NCBI GenBank assembly: GCA_023388995.1 | Contig: JAEWFD010000004.1 | Coordinates: forward strand, 72,444 to 136,443 | From: Bacillota bacterium | GTDB taxonomy: Bacteria; Bacillota_I; Bacilli_A; Erysipelotrichales; Erysipelotrichaceae | DNA: 64,000 nt | Direction: 5' to 3' | Shown here: positions 1-6,745 of the stretch, one piece after another | Numbering within the stretch: the stretch's first letter is position 1 | Layout of the letters: the number at the start of each line of letters is the position of its first letter | Made by a program: the position numbers and the translations under genes | Notes under the pieces: model-generated | The model's input: the letters and a program-made list of their open reading frames with translations, nothing else | Database searches by the model: none | Told to the model about the DNA's origin: nothing

Positions 1-464
1 GAATGCTTGAACATGGCATTGCTGTCGGGCTTGGTACAGATGGCCCGGCAAGCGGCAATACTTTGGATTTGTTTACGCAGATGAATCTGTTTGCCAAATT
101 TCATAAAGTTGCCAATCATGACCGCAGCATTTTCCCGGCAAAAGAAATCGTTGAACTTGCCACAATATCGGGTGCTAAAGTATTGCGGCTGGATCACGAA
201 ATTGGCTCCCTCGAAGTTGGGAAAAAAGCTGATATCGTTCTCGTTGAAACAAAAGCAGTAAATATGTTTCCGCTTCATGATCCTATGTCTGCTTTGGTAT
301 ATAGCGCTAATGCAGCGAATGTCAATCATGTCTTTGTGAATGGTACTCAAGTAGTCAAGAACAAGCAATTGCTTATTCAGGATCTTACTCAGCTTATTGA
401 TGACTGCCGTACAGCAATGCATCAATTTACCACAGAAGCAGAAATCCTACAGCGCGCGCTGTAG
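1..464 (+). CDS. mtaD: Amidohydrolase, MtaD-like (5-methylthioadenosine/SAH deaminase), C-terminal part
   Basis: The C-terminal about 153 residues of a metal-dependent amidohydrolase; the 5' part lies outside the window. Visible family features are GLGTDGPASGN (the metal-binding Asp segment of the deaminase barrel), an ISGAKVLRLDHEIGSLEVGKKADIVLV stretch read in two parts (the return to the small beta domain, with the GSLE.GKKADIV signature), and a C-terminal VFVNGTQVVK motif. Family members deaminate 5-methylthioadenosine or S-adenosylhomocysteine, but the subgroup also contains guanine and chlorohydrolase-type enzymes, so exact substrate is uncertain. The stop codon lies inside the downstream terminator hairpin. 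Confidence 0.8.
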   Translation, partial: MLEHGIAVGLGTDGPASGNTLDLFTQMNLFAKFHKVANHDRSIFPAKEIVELATISGAKVLRLDHEIGSLEVGKKADIVLVETKAVNMFPLHDPMSALVYSANAANVNHVFVNGTQVVKNKQLLIQDLTQLIDDCRTAMHQFTTEAEILQRAL

Positions 465-474
465 GATCTTTTTT
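444..474 (+). terminator. Intrinsic terminator overlapping the mtaD-like stop codon
   Basis: A perfect 24-bp palindrome (444-467, half-site ATCCTACAGCGC) is followed by CTTTTTT. The last codons and the stop codon TAG of the upstream gene form part of the stem. Confidence 0.9.
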
Positions 475-482
475 CCTGGATA

Positions 483-1508
483 TTATATTTTCGTTGAAGC
501 AATTTCGCGAAGCACTGCCGTATCATACATAAAATATTTCAACTGATCAACTGTCGAAACAGTCTCATCAATTCGTTTAAAATAAGCTTCTATTTTCTGC
601 AGAACATGACGATACATTGGGTCCGGATGCTGAATCTTCTTACCAAGACTCATTTCCTTGAAGTAATAAAAAATTAATGTTGGCATGAATTCAAAGCAGG
701 AACTTTCAATCCAGAAGTCTACCTGATCTAACGGTGGATTGTATTGTTCCAACAGTTTAGCAATCAACTGAAAGCCATCATCACTGGATTTCCAAATATC
801 TGCAAATACATAGTCGAACTGTTTCAAATAACCTTCATTGAAATACGAAAAGGCATCACCTTCTACAATTTGAATTGGTATGTGATCAGGAAACTGCGGC
901 AGCAAAAATTCTTGAAACATCGCAATGACTTCCTTGGATCGTTCGATTACCGTGATTGATGTTACATTGGGATTGCGCATCGCCATGAATATAAAATATC
1001 CGATCCCCAAACCAAAAGCCAATACATTACCCTTTGCTTTCGCGGCACAAGGATCAATGGTATTTGCCTCGGAAGGAGAATCCAGCATCCATACTTCATC
1101 ATTCTGCCAAAGCACCGCTGCTTCATAAGGTTGATCTAGTGCCCGTAGTGTCATCCAGTCACCCAATTCTCTATTTTCATCATAGTGAATCGAAGAAACA
1201 TGGAATAATTCATTGGCAGGCATTACCTCTTTGCTGAACTTAAAATCTTGATGTTTGATCGTATCCAGCCTGATCGTGGATTGATATGGTGTTTTTTGAT
1301 ATGCTTCCGCTGAAATAAACAAAGATGGCCATTTGCTGCGATCGCCACCAAATTCCTGAAACCCTGCTGCTTGCATCTGCTCTTGCAATTCCAATTCAGT
1401 ATCATGGTCTACATATGCTCCGATAAATTCATTCTTATATTCATTTTGAACCGCTGTCAGGCAGCGATCAAAAAATGCCAGTATTTCTTCGTTGCGCTCT
1501 ATTCTCAT
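483..1508 (-). CDS. Putative SAM-dependent methyltransferase-fold protein
   Basis: A 341-aa cytosolic protein with no signal peptide. Residues about 163-171 (LAFGLGIGY) followed by an acidic residue at about 189 (TVIER) look like motif I and the ribose-binding acidic loop of Rossmann-type methyltransferases or spermidine-synthase-like proteins; VEGDAF (about 215-220) and DYVFADIW (about 232-239) fit the next motifs. The N-terminal 150 residues are not recognised. Start supported by GAGGT upstream of ATG. Substrate unknown. It is convergent with the mtaD-like gene and separated by the terminator at 444-474. Confidence 0.6.
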   Translation of the reverse strand: MRIERNEEILAFFDRCLTAVQNEYKNEFIGAYVDHDTELELQEQMQAAGFQEFGGDRSKWPSLFISAEAYQKTPYQSTIRLDTIKHQDFKFSKEVMPANELFHVSSIHYDENRELGDWMTLRALDQPYEAAVLWQNDEVWMLDSPSEANTIDPCAAKAKGNVLAFGLGIGYFIFMAMRNPNVTSITVIERSKEVIAMFQEFLLPQFPDHIPIQIVEGDAFSYFNEGYLKQFDYVFADIWKSSDDGFQLIAKLLEQYNPPLDQVDFWIESSCFEFMPTLIFYYFKEMSLGKKIQHPDPMYRHVLQKIEAYFKRIDETVSTVDQLKYFMYDTAVLREIASTKI

Positions 1509-1683
1509 ATTCTTTACCTCTTCTGTAAGCTCTCTTTTATCATATATAGTTTACCATGTTTTCTCTTGTCAGGAAATAAATAGAATACAGCGATGTTATG
1601 CATTGCTCTATATGCTTGTATCAAGTCACTCCTCAAAGACTCATTCAACTAAAAGCGGTATATCGTATGAGAAATATATCAAT

Positions 1684-1730
1684 AAAAAAACTACAGCAGG
1701 CAACCATTAGATCACCTGCTGTAGTTTGAT
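1684..1730 (-). terminator. Intrinsic terminator
   Basis: Stem CTACAGCAGG / CCTGCTGTAG (flanking A/T pairs extend it to 13 bp) with a 14-nt loop and a run of seven T on the minus strand. It ends either the candidate small RNA or the regulator gene at 1897-3210. Confidence 0.85.
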
Positions 1731-1802
1731 AAAAGTATGTCACCACAAATCCTTAACTTAAATATTAAGTTACCCCAATCGGCTAATCTTGAAATAACCG
1801 CA
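1684..1802 (-). ncRNA. Candidate small RNA with its own promoter and terminator
   Basis: On the minus strand a consensus -10 TATAAT (1808-1813) precedes about 115 nt of non-coding sequence. It can fold into CGGTTA/TAGCCG and TAACTTAA/TTAAGTTA hairpins and ends in a strong terminator: a 10-bp stem CTACAGCAGG (1691-1700 with 1715-1724) followed by seven U. No convincing -35 is visible and I recognise no RNA family. It could instead be the 3' UTR of the regulator gene just upstream (1897-3210), with the hairpin serving as its terminator. Confidence 0.45.
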
Positions 1803-1896
1803 TGTTTATTATACGATACTTTTTGCTTTTATTAAAAAAATGCGAATTTATTTGAAAATGCCATACTTTATGCCGAAAAACTAATATAACGTTAAA

Positions 1897-3210
1897 TCAG
1901 TACACTAATTTTAGTTTATTGTACCTTATTGAAAATTTTTGAGCGATACTATATTCTTTGGTACGGTCAGCAATCAAGTCTAATTCTTCTTGAAATATCT
2001 CATATAAAAGCTCATTATTACCATTAATTTGAGACATTATATGATCATTAATGTACATTTCTAACTTTTTTAATTGATCATACGAAATTTCTTCCGCAAT
2101 TCTTAAATTTGCGATTTTCAGTTCATCGCGCAATTGATAATACCGATATATAATTTGGAAACGCTCTGAGCAACTTTTAATCGGATACAATGCAAAATTA
2201 ATCTTAGGAAGGTCACACAGTTCTAACATATATCGCATATACAAAGCCGCATCTTGAATGCTGCCGGGATCAAGAGCAATCGCTTTGGAATACATCTCAT
2301 AAGCTCGTTCATAGCGCTTCTGATAAAAATATTGCATTCCCAAACTATAATATGTTCTCCCTTTCTTTGCATTGGTAAAAGACAACTCCGGCTGCTCCAG
2401 CAAGGCTTCCAGTTCTTCCAAGTAAATAAAGACATCATTTTGTTTCATATTTAAGCATAAGGAAATCAAAACCATATCAATTGAAGCCAGCAAGTTGCTG
2501 TTTTGGACTTTAATCAAACGTTCCCGCAACTCCAAGCATGTATTGTAGGCATTGATTACCCGCCGGTTGAACATCAGCTGTAGTATGCGATTGCAGTACA
2601 AAAGATCATTGGTTTCTTCTTCTAACTTGATTTGCAGGCTAACCGCGTTTAACTTTAGAGTATCGAAAAAAGTTTGATGACAATATCGGTACACCAACTC
2701 TTTTACAATAATACGCACCGGTTCCACAAATACCGGATAGATCACCAAATACTTTTCATAGTGCTCTTGCTTCATTTTCTTGAAATGCAGATACTGGTCT
2801 CGAATGATATTCATAAGTTCTACATATTCAGAATATAAGAAATAATTGCTATATGGTTCTAAAATACCAAGGATGCGATTTGTAAGACTTTTAAGCAGTT
2901 CATATTTGCCATATTCAATCGAATGCAGCAATTCTTCAAACAATTGATTTAATTGCTGAATTTCAAATATCTTTAGTTCCTTTTCTTCAAATCCAAGCTT
3001 ATGGATTAATTGCTGATAAGTCTCTGCATGATAGGTTGCTTCGCCAATTTTCAATTTGCGATAAGTTTGTTCGGAACATATTTTTTTTCCATCTTCACCA
3101 ATCAGGAAATGCTTAATTTGCCAATCATCAGCTTGTGTATTGAATGCTTCATTTGCTCTATAATATTCAATTAAAATCCCCCATGTTACTTTCATGGTTT
3201 TTCTAAGCAT
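1897..3210 (-). CDS. RRNPP-like HTH-TPR regulator 1
   Basis: A 437-aa cytosolic protein, one of four paralogs in tandem. The N-terminal about 75 residues carry the shared pattern WGILIEYYR ... CSEQTYRKLKIGE ... LIHKLGFEE, which I read as a diverged XRE-type helix-turn-helix (helix 1, a recognition-helix segment S..TYRK, then a helix ending in KLG). The rest is alpha-helical with a clear TPR around residues 285-320 (YYSLGMQYFYQKRYERAYEM) and a conserved SERFQIIYRYY block after it. HTH plus TPR at this length matches NprR-type peptide receptors of the RRNPP group. ATG start supported by GGAGGTG 6 nt upstream. DNA binding and peptide sensing are inferred. Confidence 0.6.
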   Translation of the reverse strand: MLRKTMKVTWGILIEYYRANEAFNTQADDWQIKHFLIGEDGKKICSEQTYRKLKIGEATYHAETYQQLIHKLGFEEKELKIFEIQQLNQLFEELLHSIEYGKYELLKSLTNRILGILEPYSNYFLYSEYVELMNIIRDQYLHFKKMKQEHYEKYLVIYPVFVEPVRIIVKELVYRYCHQTFFDTLKLNAVSLQIKLEEETNDLLYCNRILQLMFNRRVINAYNTCLELRERLIKVQNSNLLASIDMVLISLCLNMKQNDVFIYLEELEALLEQPELSFTNAKKGRTYYSLGMQYFYQKRYERAYEMYSKAIALDPGSIQDAALYMRYMLELCDLPKINFALYPIKSCSERFQIIYRYYQLRDELKIANLRIAEEISYDQLKKLEMYINDHIMSQINGNNELLYEIFQEELDLIADRTKEYSIAQKFSIRYNKLKLVY

Positions 3211-3230
3211 AATACACCTCCTGCATATTT

Positions 3231-3259
3231 ATTTTACAGGATATAGAACTGTTTTGAAA
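3231..3259 (-). promoter_or_regulatory. Possible promoter of regulator 1
   Basis: TTTCAA (3254-3259), 17 nt, TAAAAT (3231-3236) on the minus strand, followed by GGAGGTG and ATG at 3210. One TACGGATT motif (3279-3286) lies about 55 bp upstream of the expected start site. The -35 is weak. Confidence 0.4.
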
Positions 3260-3278
3260 GCGAAAAATCTCGACAGAT

Positions 3279-3286
3279 TACGGATT
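3279..3286 (+). promoter_or_regulatory. TACGGATT motif, copy 1
   Basis: Exact 8-mer TACGGATT between the peptide-gene terminator and regulator 1. The same 8-mer occurs twice in front of the peptide gene. Candidate operator for one of the adjacent regulators; inference from recurrence only. Confidence 0.35.
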
Positions 3287-3337
3287 GCAATTAAACGTTC
3301 ATGAAGATAAAAAGATTAAATGTTGTGTGAATAAACT

Positions 3338-3373
3338 TAAAAAGAAAAGTCAAGCTAGCCAGCCTGACTTTCT
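3338..3373 (-). terminator. Intrinsic terminator of the peptide gene
   Basis: On the minus strand AAGTCAGGCT-GGCT-AGCTTGACTT (stem 3347-3370, one G-U pair) is followed by TTCTTTTT. It lies 40 nt after the stop codon of the 38-aa peptide gene, so that gene forms its own short transcription unit. Confidence 0.8.
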
Positions 3374-3412
3374 TTGCATGTGAACGAATATATTTAGGAA
3401 ACATTAATTGCT

Positions 3413-3529
3413 TCACCAAATAACACAACCTGGATGCATGCACAAAGGTCTAATGATTCCATCTTGTGGTGTAGGAATCACGATCACTCCTAATAAGCCG
3501 ATCAAAGCAAATAGTTTAATTAGTTTCAT
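3413..3529 (-). CDS. Small secreted-type peptide (38 aa), candidate signalling pro-peptide
   Basis: A 38-codon ORF beginning MKLIKLFALIGLLGVIVIP: two lysines, a hydrophobic core of about 13 residues and a helix-breaking proline, then a polar tail ending RPLCMHPGCVIW with two cysteines. It has AAAGGAAG 7 nt before ATG, a consensus -10 about 25 bp upstream and its own terminator, so it is very likely expressed. It lies directly downstream of regulator 2 (3703-5019) in the same direction and upstream of regulator 1. In RRNPP systems pre-peptides of this size are exported, trimmed to a C-terminal 5-12 residues, re-imported and bound by the TPR receptor. A bacteriocin or small membrane toxin is the alternative. 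Confidence 0.65.
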   Translation of the reverse strand: MKLIKLFALIGLLGVIVIPTPQDGIIRPLCMHPGCVIW

Positions 3530-3554
3530 AAAATATCTTCCTTTCTTTAAGGTT

Positions 3555-3560
3555 ATTATA
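3555..3560 (-). promoter_or_regulatory. -10 element of the peptide gene
   Basis: TATAAT on the minus strand, about 26 nt before the ATG at 3529. There is no recognisable -35 at the expected 3578-3583. A TACGGATT motif begins at 3588, right where an activator would sit. This suggests an activator-dependent promoter. Confidence 0.55.
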
Positions 3561-3587
3561 TTACAATTTTAGGAAACTTTTAAAAAT

Positions 3588-3640
3588 TACGGATTTATTA
3601 TTTTTTATATCCTTAACGCAAAAAATTCTTACAATCCGTA
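3588..3640. promoter_or_regulatory. Inverted pair of TACGGATT motifs upstream of the peptide gene
   Basis: TACGGATT at 3588-3595 on the plus strand and the same 8-mer on the minus strand at 3633-3640, facing each other with 37 bp between. The proximal one is at about -40 to -47 relative to the expected start of the peptide transcript. Candidate operator for a regulator dimer; not tested. Confidence 0.4.
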
Positions 3641-3702
3641 TTATTTTCGCCATTAGTAATATTTGTGGTATAATTACTTTTATCGAGACTTACTTTTTTT
3701 AC

Positions 3703-5019
3703 CTATAATGTAGTTTGTTCTTCAAACTTTTCCATTTTTAATCTGAATTTTCTTGCATTTGTATAACTAAATGAAACTCCAGCGATCCAATCCACTTCTT
3801 TTTGGAATAAGTCTATTAAAATTTTTTCTCCATTTAATAATGGAACTATTTCCTTCAGTATGTAAACATCTAGTATTTTTAATTTCTCCTTAACTTCCAT
3901 ATTGCTTTCAATGGAGCGAAGATAATCATCCTTCAAATCAAAATATCGATATAATGTTTGAAATCTCATTGAATAAGCTTGTGGATCAAATGTAAGCAAA
4001 TCATATGGTTCAACTTCATAAAAATACATGGTATGCCTAACATAAATACCTGCTTCTTGAAAACATAGTTGGTTTAATCTTATTGCTTGGCATAAATATT
4101 CATAGCCCTTTTTTATAATTTTTCGCGAATAAAATTGCATCCCCAGTGTATAATAGCATTTCGCTTTTCGTTGCGTTGATATTTGCGAACCATATTTCAG
4201 TAATGTAGTCTCAATGATTTGCGTGTAGTAATCGATCTTACTTGCTTGAAGGTTTGCACAAATAGATACTAAAATGCAATATACTGAAACCAATAAATCA
4301 TAGTTTTCTGTTGATTCAAGGTAAACGACCAATGACTCCGCATTCTTATAAGCATCTAGCGCATTTTTATTGAACATTAATTGACCGATATAGTTGACTC
4401 TCATCATCGCATCCATCTCATTCTTCAAATCAATACGCTCACTTAACTCATTCAACTTCGTGATATCATGATATGTAAGATGACAATATCGGTATAATAA
4501 CTCCTTAATTATCACTTGCAGGCTTTCCTCAAACGCATTCCAAATCTCATAGTACTTTAAATATGTTTTCTCATACATCAGAATTGATTCTAAATAATAT
4601 TTTCGAATCACTTTAATAATCTCAATATTCTCACTAAAAAATAAGCTTTGCTCATATCCATTCAATATGGCTAATGCCTGCACAGAATATAAGTCGATAT
4701 TATGATTGTCATTTCGCTCAACAGCTTCAAGCAGTTTGCGATAGATAAATGATAGTTTATTAGATGTACTTAAATCCATTCCTTGAAACACAAAACCAAG
4801 CCTTCTGATCAAACAATCATACACTGCATCATCATCTGTGTGTTCACCACCAGACATTCTTTTATACGTTTTATCTGTACATAAAAGTCTGCCCGATTTA
4901 CCTTTAATGAAATTGCATACACGCCATTTACTGTCTTTGGTAGCTTCTAATTTCTGCTTTCTATAATATTCGATCAAAATACCCACGCCGTCTTTTAATT
5001 CGTCGTTTAGAATAAACAT
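3703..5019 (-). CDS. RRNPP-like HTH-TPR regulator 2
   Basis: A 438-aa paralog of the neighbouring regulators. It starts MFILNDELKDGVGILIEYYR, continues with the HTH-like CTDKTYKRMSGGE and CLIRRLGFVFQ segments, and then a helical region with TPR-like repeats (CYYTLGMQFYSRK near residue 290, followed by the MRFQTLYRYF block). The start at 5019 is chosen because AAGGAG (5028-5033) sits 8 nt before this ATG, and because the MFIL N-terminus matches two paralogs; an ATG at 5025 and a GTG at 5028 are too close to the ribosome site. The peptide gene follows 173 nt downstream, making this the likeliest receptor for it. Function is inferred from architecture. Confidence 0.6.
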   Translation of the reverse strand: MFILNDELKDGVGILIEYYRKQKLEATKDSKWRVCNFIKGKSGRLLCTDKTYKRMSGGEHTDDDAVYDCLIRRLGFVFQGMDLSTSNKLSFIYRKLLEAVERNDNHNIDLYSVQALAILNGYEQSLFFSENIEIIKVIRKYYLESILMYEKTYLKYYEIWNAFEESLQVIIKELLYRYCHLTYHDITKLNELSERIDLKNEMDAMMRVNYIGQLMFNKNALDAYKNAESLVVYLESTENYDLLVSVYCILVSICANLQASKIDYYTQIIETTLLKYGSQISTQRKAKCYYTLGMQFYSRKIIKKGYEYLCQAIRLNQLCFQEAGIYVRHTMYFYEVEPYDLLTFDPQAYSMRFQTLYRYFDLKDDYLRSIESNMEVKEKLKILDVYILKEIVPLLNGEKILIDLFQKEVDWIAGVSFSYTNARKFRLKMEKFEEQTTL

Positions 5020-5051
5020 GATCATCACTCCTTATACGTACAGCTAAGTGA

Positions 5052-5080
5052 ATTGTACTATATTCAAGAACATACTACAA
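5052..5080 (-). promoter_or_regulatory. Promoter of regulator 2
   Basis: TTGTAG (5075-5080), 17 nt spacer, TACAAT (5052-5057) on the minus strand, 33 nt upstream of the chosen start codon. Confidence 0.6.
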
Positions 5081-5142
5081 TCGAAATACGATAACCATTC
5101 TTATAAACAACAGTTTTCCAGCAAAGAAACAAACAAATAATG

Positions 5143-5176
5143 GACAAAGCTGTACAATGCTAACTTTGTCCTACGA
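5143..5176 (-). terminator. Terminator-like hairpin after regulator 3
   Basis: GGACAAAG / CTTTGTCC stem with a 14-nt loop; on the minus strand it is followed by ATTATTTGTTTG, a weak U-rich tract. Probably ends the regulator 3 transcript. Confidence 0.5.
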
Positions 5177-5193
5177 GATAATTATTTGTGATG

Positions 5194-6522
5194 CTATAGG
5201 CGTGTTGTTGGGAAATATCTGCGGAAGAAATATGCGTCTTGATATTGATTTAACTGTGTTGCCAGCTCATTTAATTCTTCTTGGAAAATTTGAATCAGCA
5301 GCTGCTCATCTTGAAATAACAAGGGTTTAATTTGCTTCATGATATATTGCATTTGTCTTTTCTTTCTAGTTCTTCGCTCTTTCGCATCTGCTGGCTCTTT
5401 ATTCTCCGAATAGCAACTCAATTCTTGACTGCTGAAATAGGTTTCCATCACAATAAATTTATCATTTAATTGACGGATAACATTGGCTTCTTTAATTACA
5501 GTTTCCAAATTTATTGGCTCATTTTTTATTTTTCCAATATAGTATAAATAAATACCCGCTAACTCTACCAGCAAGGGATTAAATTGCATTGCCCGAAGCA
5601 GATGTTGCTTTGCAAGGTCATACTTCTGCTTGATCAGTAAATGTGAACCAACACTGTAAAAACATCTTCCTATTAAAAAACTAGATATATTGCTAGTCAT
5701 AGCGACAGCAATTTCCTCCATTTTCTGAAGTTGCTCAAGCATTCCATCAGGATGCAAGTTGATGGAAAGTGTTGCAATAATAGAAACAGTTCGCAGATAT
5801 AAAATATCATAGCCTTGCTGCTTCAGCATCGGCAACAGCATCTGTGCCTTTTCATATGCTTCCGCACCATTGGTCTCCAACATATCCAAGTAAAGCTCAC
5901 TTACTGCAAGCATCGGATCCGAATGCTTGGATAGTTCTAGTTTTTTGCGTAAAACAAGCAGTTCCCTTGAATCTCTGTACATCATGTAACAATATTCAAT
6001 AATCAGATATTTGACAATAACCTGCCACTCATCATTAAATATAGGAATAATTTGCTGAAGCTTTTGATATTGGCGCAAACTCATCCACTGCATTTTAAAA
6101 TACTGATTGATCAGTTTAATCACTTCAACATATTCTTGATAGTAAAAATAGGATTGATACTTACGAAGACGCTTGCGTACTGTAATTGCTAAATGCATGA
6201 TTTCACTTTGATTCCCTTGTTTCATCGCCTGCAGCAGAGCCTGACTGTATTCTTTGAATATAATCTCCTCTTCTTTTTTTAAATTCTCAAATGAAACACC
6301 GAGCTTATCCAAGAAGATATCATATAGATCTTCTTTCAGCAGAGGAATGCCGCTTATCATTTTGCGGTATGTACGATCCGAACAAATAAAGTAACCTCGC
6401 TCATCTTTGATGAAATTCATTTTTAGCCATCTTTTATTTTTTGTCAATTGATATCTTTCTTCTCGATAATATTCAATTAACAGACCTATCTTGCTTTTTA
6501 ATTCCTGATTCAGGATAAACAC
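5194..6522 (-). CDS. RRNPP-like HTH-TPR regulator 3
   Basis: A 442-aa paralog with a GTG start (MFILNQELKSKIGLLIEYYR), preceded by GGAAG. HTH-like segment CSDRTYRKMISG and FLDKLGVSFE near residues 50-75; TPR-like CFYSVGSHLLIKQKYDLAKQ near residue 295. It is the most diverged of the four in the C-terminal third: the conserved RFQ.LYRYY block is replaced, and a Lys/Arg-rich stretch (ERRTRKKRQ) follows. It has its own promoter immediately downstream of a terminator and no small ORF with a leader sequence next to it. Role inferred from the family architecture. Confidence 0.55.
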   Translation of the reverse strand: MFILNQELKSKIGLLIEYYREERYQLTKNKRWLKMNFIKDERGYFICSDRTYRKMISGIPLLKEDLYDIFLDKLGVSFENLKKEEEIIFKEYSQALLQAMKQGNQSEIMHLAITVRKRLRKYQSYFYYQEYVEVIKLINQYFKMQWMSLRQYQKLQQIIPIFNDEWQVIVKYLIIEYCYMMYRDSRELLVLRKKLELSKHSDPMLAVSELYLDMLETNGAEAYEKAQMLLPMLKQQGYDILYLRTVSIIATLSINLHPDGMLEQLQKMEEIAVAMTSNISSFLIGRCFYSVGSHLLIKQKYDLAKQHLLRAMQFNPLLVELAGIYLYYIGKIKNEPINLETVIKEANVIRQLNDKFIVMETYFSSQELSCYSENKEPADAKERRTRKKRQMQYIMKQIKPLLFQDEQLLIQIFQEELNELATQLNQYQDAYFFRRYFPTTRL

Positions 6523-6546
6523 ACAACTTCCACCCTTCTTTCTCTA

Positions 6547-6575
6547 AGTCTAACTCATTTTGTTTCATCCAGCAA
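6547..6575 (-). promoter_or_regulatory. Promoter of regulator 3
   Basis: TTGCTG (6570-6575), 17 nt, TAGACT (6547-6552) on the minus strand. The -35 abuts the T-run of the terminator of the preceding transcript. Confidence 0.45.
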
Positions 6576-6605
6576 TAAAAAAGAGCTGATCATAAGATCA
6601 AGCTC
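6574..6605 (-). terminator. Intrinsic terminator of the regulator 4 operon
   Basis: Minus strand GAGCTTGATC-TTAT-GATCAGCTC (one bulged T) followed by TTTTTT. The stop codon of the 51-aa ORF is inside the loop, so this ORF marks the true end of the operon. Confidence 0.85.
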
Positions 6606-6745
6606 CCAATTGTATAAGCTTGCCCATCCAGTACAGGAGGATAAGACATTACAAGCTGAGGAAATTCCTCTTCTTTCGTCCATAAATCGGGACTATCCAA
6701 ATCCAACTCTTGCTGATAGACATATACGTCAGTTCGAGGTATCAT
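6590..6745 (-). CDS. 51-aa ORF translationally coupled to regulator 4
   Basis: The ATG overlaps the regulator 4 stop codon as ATGA (6742-6745), and the ORF ends exactly in the operon terminator. The product starts MIPRTDVYVYQQELDLDS, is acidic, rich in Tyr and Leu, and ends AYTIGSLIL. It has no signal peptide or membrane segment, unlike the 38-aa peptide. GGAGG lies 13 nt upstream, rather far, so coupling is the likely mode of initiation. I do not recognise it; it could be a small partner of regulator 4 or a cytosolic pro-peptide. The coupled start and tight terminator are the reasons to regard it as real. Confidence 0.5.
   Translation of the reverse strand: MIPRTDVYVYQQELDLDSPDLWTKEEEFPQLVMSYPPVLDGQAYTIGSLIL

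Noticed and set aside
1832..1864. A 10-codon ORF (MAFSNKFAFF) downstream of regulator 1 as a leaderless signal peptide
   Set aside because: No ribosome site and no leader; nothing but position supports it.
5029..5193. Search for a second signalling peptide between regulators 2 and 3
   Set aside because: Only a nine-codon ORF without a ribosome site was found.
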